Shown: in pieces, positions 50,773 to 59,459 of the stretch
How positions within the stretch are numbered: position 1 is the stretch's first letter
How the letters are laid out: each line of letters begins with the position of its first letter
From: Candidatus Thorarchaeota archaeon
GTDB lineage: Archaea; Asgardarchaeota; Thorarchaeia; Thorarchaeales; Thorarchaeaceae
Assembly (NCBI GenBank): GCA_013388835.1
Contig: JACAEL010000014.1
Coordinates: forward strand, 1-64,000
Direction: 5' to 3'
Length of the DNA stretch: 64,000 bases
Made by a program: the position numbers and the translations under genes
Notes under the pieces: generated by a model
Databases searched by the model: none
What the model saw: only the letters and a program-made list of their open reading frames with translations
Told to the model about the DNA's origin: nothing

Positions 50773-50799
50773 TATTATAGGGGTTGTGTACTCGTACAC
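50773..50799 (+). promoter_or_regulatory. Promoter and palindromic operator-like site of the MFS gene
   Basis: A TATA-like TATTATAGG (50773-50781) is followed directly by the perfect palindrome GTGTAC-TC-GTACAC (50786-50799), which would span the region just before the transcript start. A repressor dimer there would block transcription of the transporter. Confidence 0.5.
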
Positions 50800-50822
50800 T
50801 CAACCAAAAGGGGCTCTTTCAA

Positions 50823-52172
50823 ATGACTGAGGATGCTTCAGTTTCTAGTGGTGGACAGTCAACGACTCCACCGAGAATGCGCTGGCTCTACGTGTTTGCG
50901 ATAGGCCTTGGTTTCTTCACAACCGGTGTCAGCTGGGGCGTATACAACTCGTATTTGCCGGCTCGATTTCTGCCAGACTTCATCACTGGTGACCTTCAGA
51001 ACACCATAATCGGACTGATCATGGTCCTAGACAACATAGCGGCACTGATACTGCAACCTTACATCGGTGCCAAGAGCGACAAGGTCCGAACAAGATTCGG
51101 GCGCAGAATGCCATTCATAATGATTGGAACACCCATTGCCGCCGTGTTCTTCGTGCTAATTGCCTATGGATGGGCGTTGTTTGGCTTTTGGTTCATGTTC
51201 GCCGCTCTCACAGTCTTCAATGTGTCCATGGCCTTCTACAGAGCACCTGTAGTCGCTCTCATGCCTGACCTTGTCCCCTCTGAACTCCGTTCAAAGGCCA
51301 ACGGTGTCATCAACATGATGGGCGGACTGGGCGCGATCTATGCCTTCTTCATTGCGTCCCGGATATACGGAATACAAGACGCAGGAGTTGGTGCCCTATT
51401 AGGTGTCACTGCTGAGCAGTCCGGGAAGATTCTTGCATTTCTCACAACATCAATCATCATGATTGCTGCTGTGGTGCTCCTCTTCGTGGTGATAAAGGAG
51501 CCCAAGGTGCCTCCAACAGATGTGCAGAAGGAGATGGGTGTTGTCCAGGCGTTCAAGTCCGTCTCTCTCAGTTCGGACAAGTCTGTCCTCATGCTCATGG
51601 GCGCCATCTTCTTCTGGTTCTTCTCCTACAACTCGATTGAGACATGGTTCACTAAGTACGGCGTTGAGATACTGAGTATCCCCGAGAACAACGCATCATT
51701 CCTACTTGGTGGCATTGCTGTCTCTTTCGTTGTATTTGCCATCCCCGCAGGAATTGTCGCAGGGAAGCTGGGGCGAAAGAACACGATCATGGTCGGGATT
51801 ATCATAATGACCTCTGTTCTTGCTATGCTGTACTTTATCCACGACCCTATTGTCATCCTCATTGTCTTTGTTGTCGGAGGGATTGGCTGGGCATTCATTA
51901 ATGTGAACTCGATTGTGATGATCTGGCAACTGCTGGGTCGCGCACGACTGGGGGCAGGGACAGGTATATACTATTCAGCCAGCATGTCGGCTGCCATCCT
52001 TGGCCCGTTCCTCTCAGGGTTCATCTTTGACATGACCAGCATTGGTATGCTCTTCCCGACTTCGGTAGTGTTCATGATAGTGGCCCTGCTGTTCATGTCC
52101 ATGGTGCGATCAGGCGAGGTCGGTGATGTGGAGGTCGACGCCCCTCACAGTGCCTTGCCAGCAGGGGAGTAG
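50823..52172 (+). CDS. MFS transporter (GPH/SLC45-like)
   Basis: The 449-residue protein has 12 predicted membrane segments and the loop 2-3 motif GAKSDKVRTRFGRRMPFI (about 73-90), characteristic of MFS carriers and close to the glycoside-pentoside-hexuronide and SLC45 groups (RxRxGRRxP). This favours sugar or glycoside transport, but substrate is not certain. The ATG at 50823 is chosen; the frame extends 13 codons upstream through the palindromic operator. The ClC gene follows 124 bases later on the same strand. Confidence 0.85.
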   Translation: MTEDASVSSGGQSTTPPRMRWLYVFAIGLGFFTTGVSWGVYNSYLPARFLPDFITGDLQNTIIGLIMVLDNIAALILQPYIGAKSDKVRTRFGRRMPFIMIGTPIAAVFFVLIAYGWALFGFWFMFAALTVFNVSMAFYRAPVVALMPDLVPSELRSKANGVINMMGGLGAIYAFFIASRIYGIQDAGVGALLGVTAEQSGKILAFLTTSIIMIAAVVLLFVVIKEPKVPPTDVQKEMGVVQAFKSVSLSSDKSVLMLMGAIFFWFFSYNSIETWFTKYGVEILSIPENNASFLLGGIAVSFVVFAIPAGIVAGKLGRKNTIMVGIIIMTSVLAMLYFIHDPIVILIVFVVGGIGWAFINVNSIVMIWQLLGRARLGAGTGIYYSASMSAAILGPFLSGFIFDMTSIGMLFPTSVVFMIVALLFMSMVRSGEVGDVEVDAPHSALPAGE

Positions 52173-52296
52173 TAGTCTGTAGAACCGACTGCCGTTGACC
52201 GTGCTCATTGATGAGTACGGTCAACTCCTCTACACTAGCCTTAAGACCAGTACTGGTACGCTCACCTCGATGCAAGAATAAGGCGGCTCAGGTGAA

Positions 52297-54105
52297 GTGA
52301 ATCGCACGAAGGCCATACTGAACTCATTCATCAGACAACAACAGATGGTCATTCTCGCCCTTGCCTCTCTGACAGGCGCGTTGTCCGGATTGGCCGCGGC
52401 TGTGCTGAGAATCGCCATAGCTCAGCTCAATATGCTGTCCTCGTCACTGTCCACCCAGATTGGACTGATTGCATGGGTAGTGACGCCAGCTGCGGGAGCT
52501 CTGCTTAGTGGCCTGATTGTCTCACGATTCGCACATGAAACTGGCGGCCATGGGGTCCCCGAGGTCATGGAGTCCTATGTCCTTCGCGACGGACGAATTC
52601 GCCCGCGTGTGCCACTTGTCAAGACAATCACCGCCGCCCTCACTATCGGTTCTGGTGGCTCCGCTGGGCAAGAGGGGCCAATCTCGCAGATTGGCTCCGG
52701 TGTCGGATCCGCTCTTGCGCAGAGGTTCCGACTGGACAAGAAGGCGACGCGGACACTGGTGGTCTGTGGGACCTCCTCAGGGATTGCGGCGATATTTGGT
52801 GCACCTCTGGGTGGTACTATCTTTGGGATTGAGATTCTCGTGGGTGAACTGACTGCGATATCTGCTGTGCCGGTAATCCTTGCCTCCGTGGTGAGCGTTG
52901 CAGTCATGACGACAATCATCGGTGATTCCTCTAGCCCTTTTGTCACACCTCCATTCGTCTTCACAAACGTGTTGGAGCTACTGTTCTATCTAGTGCTTGG
53001 CATTGCGTCCGGGGTGCTGAGCAAGGGCTGGGTGCGCCTGTTCTACCTCTTCGAGGGGCTGTTCTCCAAGGCCAAGTTCCCCACAGTTCTCAAGCCATGC
53101 CTTGGTGCAGCACTGACAGGCGTGCTAGGGGTCATCGCCGTCATCCTTGGGGGTGTGCTCAATTATGAGGCTGACCCGCTTGAATCAGTCAGTCTGCCTG
53201 CTGTGATGGGCGACGGCTATGCCTTCATCAATTCTGCTCTGTTGGGAAAGGCCACTCTTGTCGCGCTCGTCGTGTTCGCGGTCATGAAGATGTTCGCCAC
53301 ATCCTTCTCTGTTGGGTCTGGCGGCTCCGGGGGCATATTTGCTCCTACTCTCTTCATTGGCGCAGGTCTAGGAGGCGCATTCGGCATGGTTTTTCACTGG
53401 GCCGCACCTTGGGCTGTAGAGAATCCCATGGCGTATGCACTCGTAGGAATGGCGGCGGTCTTTGCTGGTGCAGCGCACGTTCCAGTGACATGTATTGTCT
53501 TGATCATGGAGGTGACCGGGGGATATCACCTGATTCTACCACTTATGGTGGCGGTCTCCAGCTCATTCGTTGTGTCTTCTGCCATCAGCACTGACAGCAT
53601 TTACACAGTGAAGCTGCGCAGACGCGGCATTCTTCTCAGACGCGGAGTATACATCGACGCTCTAAGAAGCGTACGGGCTTCTGCTGTGATGACCGTGAAG
53701 CCTGTGGTCCTGCGTCCCGAGATGACCACATCCGAAGCACTTCGGGTTGTCAGAGACACGCACCACACCAAGTTCCCGGTTGTTGATGACAGAGGTACCC
53801 TTGTCGGCACTGTGATTACTGAGGTACTTGAGAACCGCTGTGATGCATCAGGATGTGAATACAGAGTCTCCGACCTGATGACGAGGGACTATCTCGTTGT
53901 GCCTCCATCAGCCTCGATTGATGAAGTACTTCACCTCATGATGCAGAAGCAGGAGGGACATGCAGTCGTCATGGACCCGGCGGAACCGGGGCGGATGGTC
54001 GGTTTTCTCACGAAGACCGACGTCTTTCGCGCTTACGAGTCTGCAGTCACACTACTGAAGATGAAGGGTGCCTTCCTTGAGGACTATCTTGGCGACACGA
54101 CCTAG
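52297..54105 (+). CDS. ClC-family chloride channel/antiporter with CBS pair
   Basis: The 602-residue protein has ClC signatures: GGHGVPE (83-89), GSGGSAGQEGP (118-128) with gating Glu126, and GSGGSGGIFAPTLFIGAGLGG in the second half. Two CBS domains fill about residues 460-590 (VMTVKPVVLRP and DLMTRDYLVVPPSASIDEV). In the second motif Gln replaces the usual Arg/Lys before Glu. The start is a GTG. It could be a channel or Cl-/H+ exchanger. The convergent MFS gene overlaps its stop by four bases. Confidence 0.93.
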   Translation: MNRTKAILNSFIRQQQMVILALASLTGALSGLAAAVLRIAIAQLNMLSSSLSTQIGLIAWVVTPAAGALLSGLIVSRFAHETGGHGVPEVMESYVLRDGRIRPRVPLVKTITAALTIGSGGSAGQEGPISQIGSGVGSALAQRFRLDKKATRTLVVCGTSSGIAAIFGAPLGGTIFGIEILVGELTAISAVPVILASVVSVAVMTTIIGDSSSPFVTPPFVFTNVLELLFYLVLGIASGVLSKGWVRLFYLFEGLFSKAKFPTVLKPCLGAALTGVLGVIAVILGGVLNYEADPLESVSLPAVMGDGYAFINSALLGKATLVALVVFAVMKMFATSFSVGSGGSGGIFAPTLFIGAGLGGAFGMVFHWAAPWAVENPMAYALVGMAAVFAGAAHVPVTCIVLIMEVTGGYHLILPLMVAVSSSFVVSSAISTDSIYTVKLRRRGILLRRGVYIDALRSVRASAVMTVKPVVLRPEMTTSEALRVVRDTHHTKFPVVDDRGTLVGTVITEVLENRCDASGCEYRVSDLMTRDYLVVPPSASIDEVLHLMMQKQEGHAVVMDPAEPGRMVGFLTKTDVFRAYESAVTLLKMKGAFLEDYLGDTT

Positions 54106-55307
54106 TACTCGGTGCTGGTCTTGGTTGTGATACTTGGTTGAGTCTGTATGCTTGGTATCGCCGCCTCCCTGTATGTCAGCATGAAGAGTGCGAGGGCGAG
54201 GATTGACATGACTGCCCCGAACGACATGATGGCTGTATAGGCCAGACTGCCCTGCCAGATGGTGATGAGCCCGCTTGCAATGAGAGGGCCAAGCACCCCC
54301 GATATTGCGAGCATTGACTGGAGGAGCCCAGTGGCAGTGGCACGCTCCTCGTTTCGCTCGGTGACATACTTCAGGGCTCCTACATAGAGACACGACCACG
54401 AGAGACCGAGCAGTACTTGAGCCGGCAGTATTTCGACTATGTTAGAGGCAAGAGTGAACCAGTAGAAGGTGAGCGAGGAGAATGCAAGGCCCAAGATGAT
54501 GAGGTTCCTGCTACGGAACCGGTCTGCAAGCCCTAACATGAACACGACCTGCGATAGTGAGTTGGTTGCCTGCACGATGCCAATCGTCAGCGTGTCACCC
54601 CCGATGTAGACAAGGAACAGTGGCCAGAGTGTCCAGATGGCAGATGCGCTGCTGTGACGGACGAGGACTGCGCAATACACCGACATATTGCGTCTGAAGG
54701 TCTCTACGGGAAAGAGTGGTACTCTCATGTGGGTTCTTTGGGTTGTGGGCAGAGTCATTGCGCTCAAGAACGCTACAAGAAAGAACAGAGTTGCAACCAA
54801 GAACGCAAGTCGGACCTCGAAGCCTGCGGCATAACCTGCAAGTATTGTGCCAAATCCCCATCCCACCGCGCCAAACGAGGCAAATCGCCCCATCCTCATC
54901 TTCGAGTCATAGGCGTAGGCGGCCAGCGCCCCGGGATACATGCCAACCGAGAAGCCATTGAACAGCCTTATCACGAGCAGCATTTCAGGTGTGTATGCAA
55001 ACCATATCAATCCGAAGCTCACTAGCGCCGTCAGAAGGCCCACACGCAGGATCAGTCTTCTCCCGTAGATGTCGCCTGCGCGGCCGAAGAGATAAGACGC
55101 GAAGAACGATGCGGCTGCGTATGAGGCAACCAGCATTGTGATGTAGAAGTCATCTGCACCCAGCTCACTACGAGCCATGATTGGAATGTACGTGACGGCT
55201 GACAGAGTGGCAGCCCCTGCCGTGGCTTGGATGATCTCAGTCTTCACATAGTCCCCTGTCGCATTGCCGAGCAGACGCTCGATATTAAGCGCGCGGTGCG
55301 TATCCAA
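54102..55307 (-). CDS. MFS transporter
   Basis: The 401-residue protein has about 12 membrane segments and the MFS loop 2-3 motif FGRAGDIYGRRLILRVG (about 74-90). It resembles drug-efflux or solute MFS carriers with no diagnostic substrate motif. It shares the four-base end overlap with the ClC gene and is divergent from the NfeD-like gene at 55378. Confidence 0.87.
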   Translation of the reverse strand: MDTHRALNIERLLGNATGDYVKTEIIQATAGAATLSAVTYIPIMARSELGADDFYITMLVASYAAASFFASYLFGRAGDIYGRRLILRVGLLTALVSFGLIWFAYTPEMLLVIRLFNGFSVGMYPGALAAYAYDSKMRMGRFASFGAVGWGFGTILAGYAAGFEVRLAFLVATLFFLVAFLSAMTLPTTQRTHMRVPLFPVETFRRNMSVYCAVLVRHSSASAIWTLWPLFLVYIGGDTLTIGIVQATNSLSQVVFMLGLADRFRSRNLIILGLAFSSLTFYWFTLASNIVEILPAQVLLGLSWSCLYVGALKYVTERNEERATATGLLQSMLAISGVLGPLIASGLITIWQGSLAYTAIMSFGAVMSILALALFMLTYREAAIPSIQTQPSITTKTSTEY

Positions 55308-55377
55308 CTACATCGAGCACAAAACCTTTGTTCAGTAGTCACATATTCGGACTTGAGTGGCAGTCCGGTGAGCTGAA

Positions 55378-55764
55378 ATGACGAAACTCTCAAAGAGAGC
55401 TAAGTTCCTTGTCATAACCATTGACGAGTTATTGCTAATCCCTATCGTGTTGGCGCTCTTGTTGGTTTTAGTTCCCGAGTATTTCCTGCCTGCCGTGCTG
55501 ATTGCACTGGTTGGTACACCCCTGTTCCTAGCTGTGAAGTACTATGTCATCTACCCAGTTCTCGGTGACGAATCATATGCGAACTACGACCTGAGTGGTC
55601 AGAGTGGCAGGGTCTACGAGACGGTCACTCCCACCGGAGGAAAGGTAAAGGTCGGGGCAGAGATATGGGAAGCTCGATGTGAAACAGGTTCCATCCCCTG
55701 TGGAATGGACGTCATGATTGTGGTACGTGAAGGTCTGAGACTAGTTGTCCGGCCTCAGAAATGA
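55378..55764 (+). CDS. NfeD-like membrane protein with OB-fold tail
   Basis: The 128-residue protein has two membrane segments (about 12-32 and 38-58) and a C-terminal OB-fold with the NfeD pattern GRVYETVTPTGGKVKVGAEIWEARCETGSIPCGMDVMIVVREGLRLVVRP. NfeD proteins usually pair with SPFH/stomatin or membrane proteases; neither is adjacent here, so it is a stand-alone copy. It begins soon after a divergent spacer with the MFS gene. Confidence 0.8.
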   Translation: MTKLSKRAKFLVITIDELLLIPIVLALLLVLVPEYFLPAVLIALVGTPLFLAVKYYVIYPVLGDESYANYDLSGQSGRVYETVTPTGGKVKVGAEIWEARCETGSIPCGMDVMIVVREGLRLVVRPQK

Positions 55765-55932
55765 CGATGCTGTGTTCTTGGCAGCACGTATCATTGGTGT
55801 TGATTGTGCACACTTCTCCCTGATGTCCGCTCGCCATGCTGTTCCAACAGATCACTACTTGATACTCTACTGAATCGTGATGTACTCCAGCTATTACTAC
55901 GGGATATATTCCGGAGTGTTCTCCTTCCTCAT

Positions 55933-56388
55933 ATGCCCCTAGAGGATGCCATACTAGGTCTGGGAGTGGGCCTTCTCATCGCTCTGACTGTGTACCTGAT
56001 CATGACTCTTAGACTCAAACATCGGATTTCCCTTGTGGAAGCGGAGTTCAGACGGCTATGGGCAGAACAGGAGTCAAGAGTAAGGGAGGATGCTGCGACG
56101 AGAAGCAGGTACGTGTTGAAAGGCAAGATAACTGAGCAAATTGTACCTCTCCTGCGTCACGTATTCAGATACGAGCCCTCAGATGCGCGCTTCATCGGTT
56201 CTCCGGTGGATTATGTGATATTTGATGGGTACTCGTCAGTGAAAGATGAGGGTTCGGACAGACCAATCACGGTTGTACTTGCGGATGTCAAGACTGGCGG
56301 CGCAGCTCTTAACAAGACCGAACAGAGGATAAAGGAGGCTGTAGAGGCTGGCCGTGTCAGATGGGAAACCATCCGGGTAGACCTTTGA
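55933..56388 (+). CDS. Membrane-anchored Holliday-junction-resolvase-related protein
   Basis: From the ATG at 55933 the 151-residue protein has one membrane helix (about 5-22), a charged coiled-coil-like stretch (about 27-60) and the endonuclease-like domain RFIGSPVDYVIFDGY, VVLADVKTGGAALNKTEQRIKEAV. The D-x-K (ADVKTG) and Gln/Arg region match the PF10107 Holliday-junction resolvase-related family. Function at a membrane is unexplained. The open frame reaches to 55804, but that part looks non-coding. Confidence 0.78.
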   Translation: MPLEDAILGLGVGLLIALTVYLIMTLRLKHRISLVEAEFRRLWAEQESRVREDAATRSRYVLKGKITEQIVPLLRHVFRYEPSDARFIGSPVDYVIFDGYSSVKDEGSDRPITVVLADVKTGGAALNKTEQRIKEAVEAGRVRWETIRVDL

Positions 56389-56400
56389 CGACTCAGTCTA

Positions 56401-56751
56401 TCACTCGTTGCGTGAGTCCTGAAAGCAGCTCTTCATCATGGCTTGCATCAGTGAGTCACGAAGATGGTCTTCTTGAGGGACACCATGTATCAGCTCTCTG
56501 CAGATTCTGATTGCCGGAATGCCGGCAATGTCAACATCGCATCCACACTCACAGCCATCCTCTATACTCACCTCGGATACGATGGACTCGTCAAGCCCAT
56601 ATTCAGCGAGTGCATTCTTCAGAAGCTCGAATGCGGGTGTGCAGAAGACGCAGTGATTTCCCTTATAGATTATCACGCAACTGCATTGACCACAACTGCT
56701 CTTCTCAGCACTCCTTATGGCTAGGTCTGTCTCAAGTTGCACTGCCAACAC
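56401..56751 (-). CDS. Thioredoxin/glutaredoxin-like protein, cysteine-rich
   Basis: The 116-residue protein has VIIYKGNHCVFCTPAFELLKNAL (CxxC at about 34-37), SEVSIEDG, and GIPAIRIC with the cis-Pro position of the thioredoxin fold. Extra cysteines occur as CGQCSC before the fold and CECGC inside it, so it may bind metal. It is convergent with the nuclease gene. A short AT-rich stretch near 56815-56840 may hold its promoter. Confidence 0.72.
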   Translation of the reverse strand: MLAVQLETDLAIRSAEKSSCGQCSCVIIYKGNHCVFCTPAFELLKNALAEYGLDESIVSEVSIEDGCECGCDVDIAGIPAIRICRELIHGVPQEDHLRDSLMQAMMKSCFQDSRNE

Positions 56752-57119
56752 TCCCGGCCTTGCTGTGACCCGTGTACTATCTCGTCAGTTCTCGTGTAGA
56801 ACCAGCGACGCAGATAAAATACGCATCAATATGATATAAGATAAGCTGGGATGGGTCCTCTGCCCCGGATGCGATTGCGCTACCATGCGGAGCCTCTGAG
56901 GCCTCTCTTCTAGTTCGCTAGTAGTGACAGGTGCAGTATGGAAGAACAGAATCTGGATGCGCTCTCCTTCATTGTTGCATACATACCACTTGTGTCCTCA
57001 GTGTGTGTGCTCCTTGACCTCGTCGATAGGATGACATGTTACGCAAATGGCATACACTATGTCCTTGAGGACCATGACCGGACCAGGTGTTTCAGCGCAC
57101 CTGCCACACTGTCGGCAAC
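56752..57119. other. Spacer with a possible cysteine-rich mini-ORF
   Basis: Between the thioredoxin-like gene and the flavodoxin gene, the minus-strand frame ending at 56998 reads LSCRQCGRCAETPGPVMVLK followed by DIVYAICVTCHPIDEVKEHTH. This is a C-x2-C-x2-C and C-x2-C-H zinc-finger-like pattern that runs directly on from the flavodoxin stop in another phase. The only ATG gives 25 residues (57075-56998) without the first cysteines. It might be a tiny gene with an unusual start or a frameshifted tail. The remaining bases show AT-rich promoter-like sequence only. Confidence 0.3.
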
Positions 57120-57584
57120 TCAGAGTTTCATCAGTGTCTGCACTATGCGTACACCAAATTCGCTCGCTCTATTGATCTCACCACTGACAAGAGGACCCGT
57201 CCTACTCTCCACCTTTGCAGAGAAGCCCTCAACCAGAAGTCGGATACCCGGCAGTCTCTGCCTGATCATGTTTTCTAGCTTCTTCACGGCTATCCCCATG
57301 TTATGACCTTGATACGTGTCGAAGGCCGCTCCCGTCTTGCCACTCAGACCAACAGTTGCGACACGTTCTATGTGCTTCTGCATAGTGAGGGATGGCCCCT
57401 GGTTGTGATTCGGACAACCAAAGATGACCACATCATAGCGGGCAAGGTCGCCTGTGTGAGTTCCTTCTATTGATGTGACGAGTACATCTGAAAGCCCTGC
57501 ACTCTCCATGCCCTGCTTGATGGCCTCAGCAATGAGTTTCGTATTGCCATACTTGGTATCGTATACGATGACCGCCTTCACCAT
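57120..57584 (-). CDS. Flavodoxin
   Basis: From the ATG at 57584 the 154-residue protein starts MVKAVIVYDTKYGNTKLIAEAI (FMN phosphate loop) and continues with DVVIFGCPNHNQGPSLTMQKHI and GKTGAAFDTYQGHNMGIAVKKL. It is a normal short flavodoxin-fold electron carrier. A plus-strand frame across it (56938-57306) is a shadow. The TPR gene is divergent from it. Confidence 0.9.
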   Translation of the reverse strand: MVKAVIVYDTKYGNTKLIAEAIKQGMESAGLSDVLVTSIEGTHTGDLARYDVVIFGCPNHNQGPSLTMQKHIERVATVGLSGKTGAAFDTYQGHNMGIAVKKLENMIRQRLPGIRLLVEGFSAKVESRTGPLVSGEINRASEFGVRIVQTLMKL

Positions 57585-57752
57585 AATGTGTGGCATGGCC
57601 AGTGTGTCTTATGTGCATTTGGCTGTGGGCGACTGGACAGTGCGATATGTCAGCACGAGTACGAGCGCACAAAGGTCTTCTACTGGTTGTTTCATCGGCT
57701 TCCATGTCTTTGCTCAGCAAGACTACACGGTGATTCAAAGGGAGACTGTCCG

Positions 57753-58646
57753 ATGGAGCAAGACTCGTCAGATGTGCTGGAAGCCCTGTACACTCGGGGT
57801 GAGCGTTTCTATAGTTTCGGTGAGATGTACGCTGCTAAGGAGTCTTTGAACTCCGCCCTCATGATCAATCGTCAGCATGCACCGACTTGGAATCTTCTGG
57901 GTCTCGTACACCAAGCGCTGAAAGAGTATGAGGAAGCGTGCAAATGCTTCAGAGAGGCCATGAGTATTGACTCGAGCTGGACTGACCCCGCCAAGCACCT
58001 CGGGATGCTGCTGCTGGAGATGAACAAGTCCAAAGAGGCAGTGGAGGCACTCAGTCTCTACCATCGACTGGGTGGCCGAGAACTCGAGCCTCTACTCTCT
58101 CTGGTCAGGACGGCATTCGAAACCGGGGTCTGCGAGACCGTGATTGCCGTCACATCGGACATCATAGACCTGTACGAAGAGAGCTATGAGGTCTGGGAGC
58201 TGCGAGGACTCTGCCAAGCACGACTAGGCAAGTTCAATGCAGCAAGTGTGAGCCTCAACATGGCTATTGACCTGAACCCCTCCTCAATCAAAGCACTGAA
58301 CATGGCTGGTCACATCTGCTACGAGTCCGGCAACTACACACGAGCCTCCGAGTTCTATGCCACCAGCCTCTCTCTAGACTCAGCTCAACCGCAAATACTG
58401 TTCAGACAGGGGACCTCACTCTGGTTCATCGAGCGATGGCCAGAAGCCATCCCTCTGTTGGAGCGGTACGTTGAGATTGTTCCCGATGACGCGAAGGGGT
58501 GGAACAACTTGGGTGTGGTTCTCAGAGAGAAGGGTCTGGTGAAACGTGCCATCGAGTGTTTTAACCGGGCCCTGAGGATTGACCCGCATTTTGAGGCCGC
58601 GCGGGCGAACATTGCGACTGCTATGAAAAAACAGGCCGTGCCGTGA
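57753..58646 (+). CDS. TPR-repeat protein
   Basis: The 297-residue protein has about seven TPR units, e.g. APTWNLLGLVHQALKEYEEACKCFREAMSID (about 39-69) and GWNNLGVVLREKGLVKRAIECFNRALRID (near the end). TPRs form a helical scaffold that binds other proteins. The chosen ATG (57753, MEQDSSDVLEALY) follows GGGAG; the upstream frame extension overlaps the flavodoxin start and has no TPR. A partner cannot be named. Confidence 0.85.
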   Translation: MEQDSSDVLEALYTRGERFYSFGEMYAAKESLNSALMINRQHAPTWNLLGLVHQALKEYEEACKCFREAMSIDSSWTDPAKHLGMLLLEMNKSKEAVEALSLYHRLGGRELEPLLSLVRTAFETGVCETVIAVTSDIIDLYEESYEVWELRGLCQARLGKFNAASVSLNMAIDLNPSSIKALNMAGHICYESGNYTRASEFYATSLSLDSAQPQILFRQGTSLWFIERWPEAIPLLERYVEIVPDDAKGWNNLGVVLREKGLVKRAIECFNRALRIDPHFEAARANIATAMKKQAVP

Positions 58647-58753
58647 TGGATATGGCTAAAGTTCTTTATTCACTCCTGACTATCCCTTGGGTAAGACTGC
58701 AAAGCGTCTGAAGTCCAGCTCAGCACTTGAAGAGTAGAGCAATCTGCACATTG

Positions 58754-58790
58754 TGTTCTGTGAATTCACACTGGAGATGTAGATGTCAAG
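58754..58790. repeat. IS left inverted end
   Basis: Contains TGTGAATTCACA, itself a palindrome, then CTGGAGATGTAGATGTC. Compared with the inverted right end it has one inserted base pair and a few mismatches, as expected for a decayed terminal repeat. Confidence 0.6.
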
Positions 58791-58796
58791 TTAAGG

Positions 58797-59283
58797 ATGA
58801 CCGAAGGGAAGAAGAGGGTCCACTGTCCCTCAGGAACACATGTTAGACTCAATACTTACTGCCCTGAGGGGCAGTGGTGTGTTCAAACGATGCCAGCCGT
58901 TGGGTACCTCATCTCAAGCGTGGAGTGCGAGAGCCCGTCCTCAAAGGTGGTCCTTGAAACACTCCGGGACTCTGCGAAGAGGCACGGACACCCATTGCAG
59001 GTGCTGACGGACAACGGGTCGGTGTTCGTGCCCGTCATTCAGAGGCAGAGGGGTCAGTCAGTGTGTTCCAGACAGAAGTGGTGCATCAAGAACAGAGTGC
59101 AGTATGCGCGTGCGAGGAGGAAGGAACCATCCTCAGACCATCGGGAAGGTGGAGCGGTTGCATCGCACGATTGACCAGGAGTGCGGTCGCATGGGACTGG
59201 AACTGGACGCGTACATGGAGTACTACAACCACACACACGCATGCTTCGCTTGGAAACAGGACAGGACTCCTGCACATCTGTAA
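58797..59283 (+). pseudogene. Transposase (DDE, IS481/rve type) with frameshifts and lost N-terminus
   Basis: In one frame the piece HPLQVLTDNGSVFVPV holds the second catalytic Asp (DNGS). In another frame IGKVERLHRTIDQECGRM and LDAYMEYYNHTHACFAWKQD hold the Glu and the usual C-terminal integrase-core end, with the stop at 59281-59283. At least one frameshift lies between them (about 59040-59140), and the helix-turn-helix domain is missing. Confidence 0.75.
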
Positions 59284-59333
59284 CTGGCCCCTCGAACACT
59301 CAGAGAGGTCTAGGTGACAGGTGGTGTCCCAAA

Positions 59334-59376
59334 TGTGGTGTTATAGTGTCCTACATCTCCTGTGATTTCACAACAG
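59334..59376. repeat. IS right end, copy of 21368-21410
   Basis: This 43-base stretch is identical to 21368-21410 except for one base. It lies at the right border of the decayed element, just before the promoter of the secreted Tyr/Trp-rich protein. Confidence 0.8.
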
Positions 59377-59459
59377 ACTCACTCCGGGCGTAACGCTTAA
59401 CTGTATCATTCTCGGTTTCTTCCCACATTCTTGGAGATCTCAAGAGGGGTGCGTATACT

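Larger units (their letters stand above)
58754..59376 (+). mobile_element. Decayed insertion sequence (IS481-like) with inverted ends
   Basis: An imperfect inverted repeat marks both ends (58754-58790 and 59334-59376), sharing the core GGAGATGTAG next to a TGTGAA/TCACA palindrome. Between them lie broken pieces of a DDE transposase. Total length about 620 bases, too short for an intact member, so the element is internally deleted and dead. The right end recurs at 21368. Confidence 0.7.
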
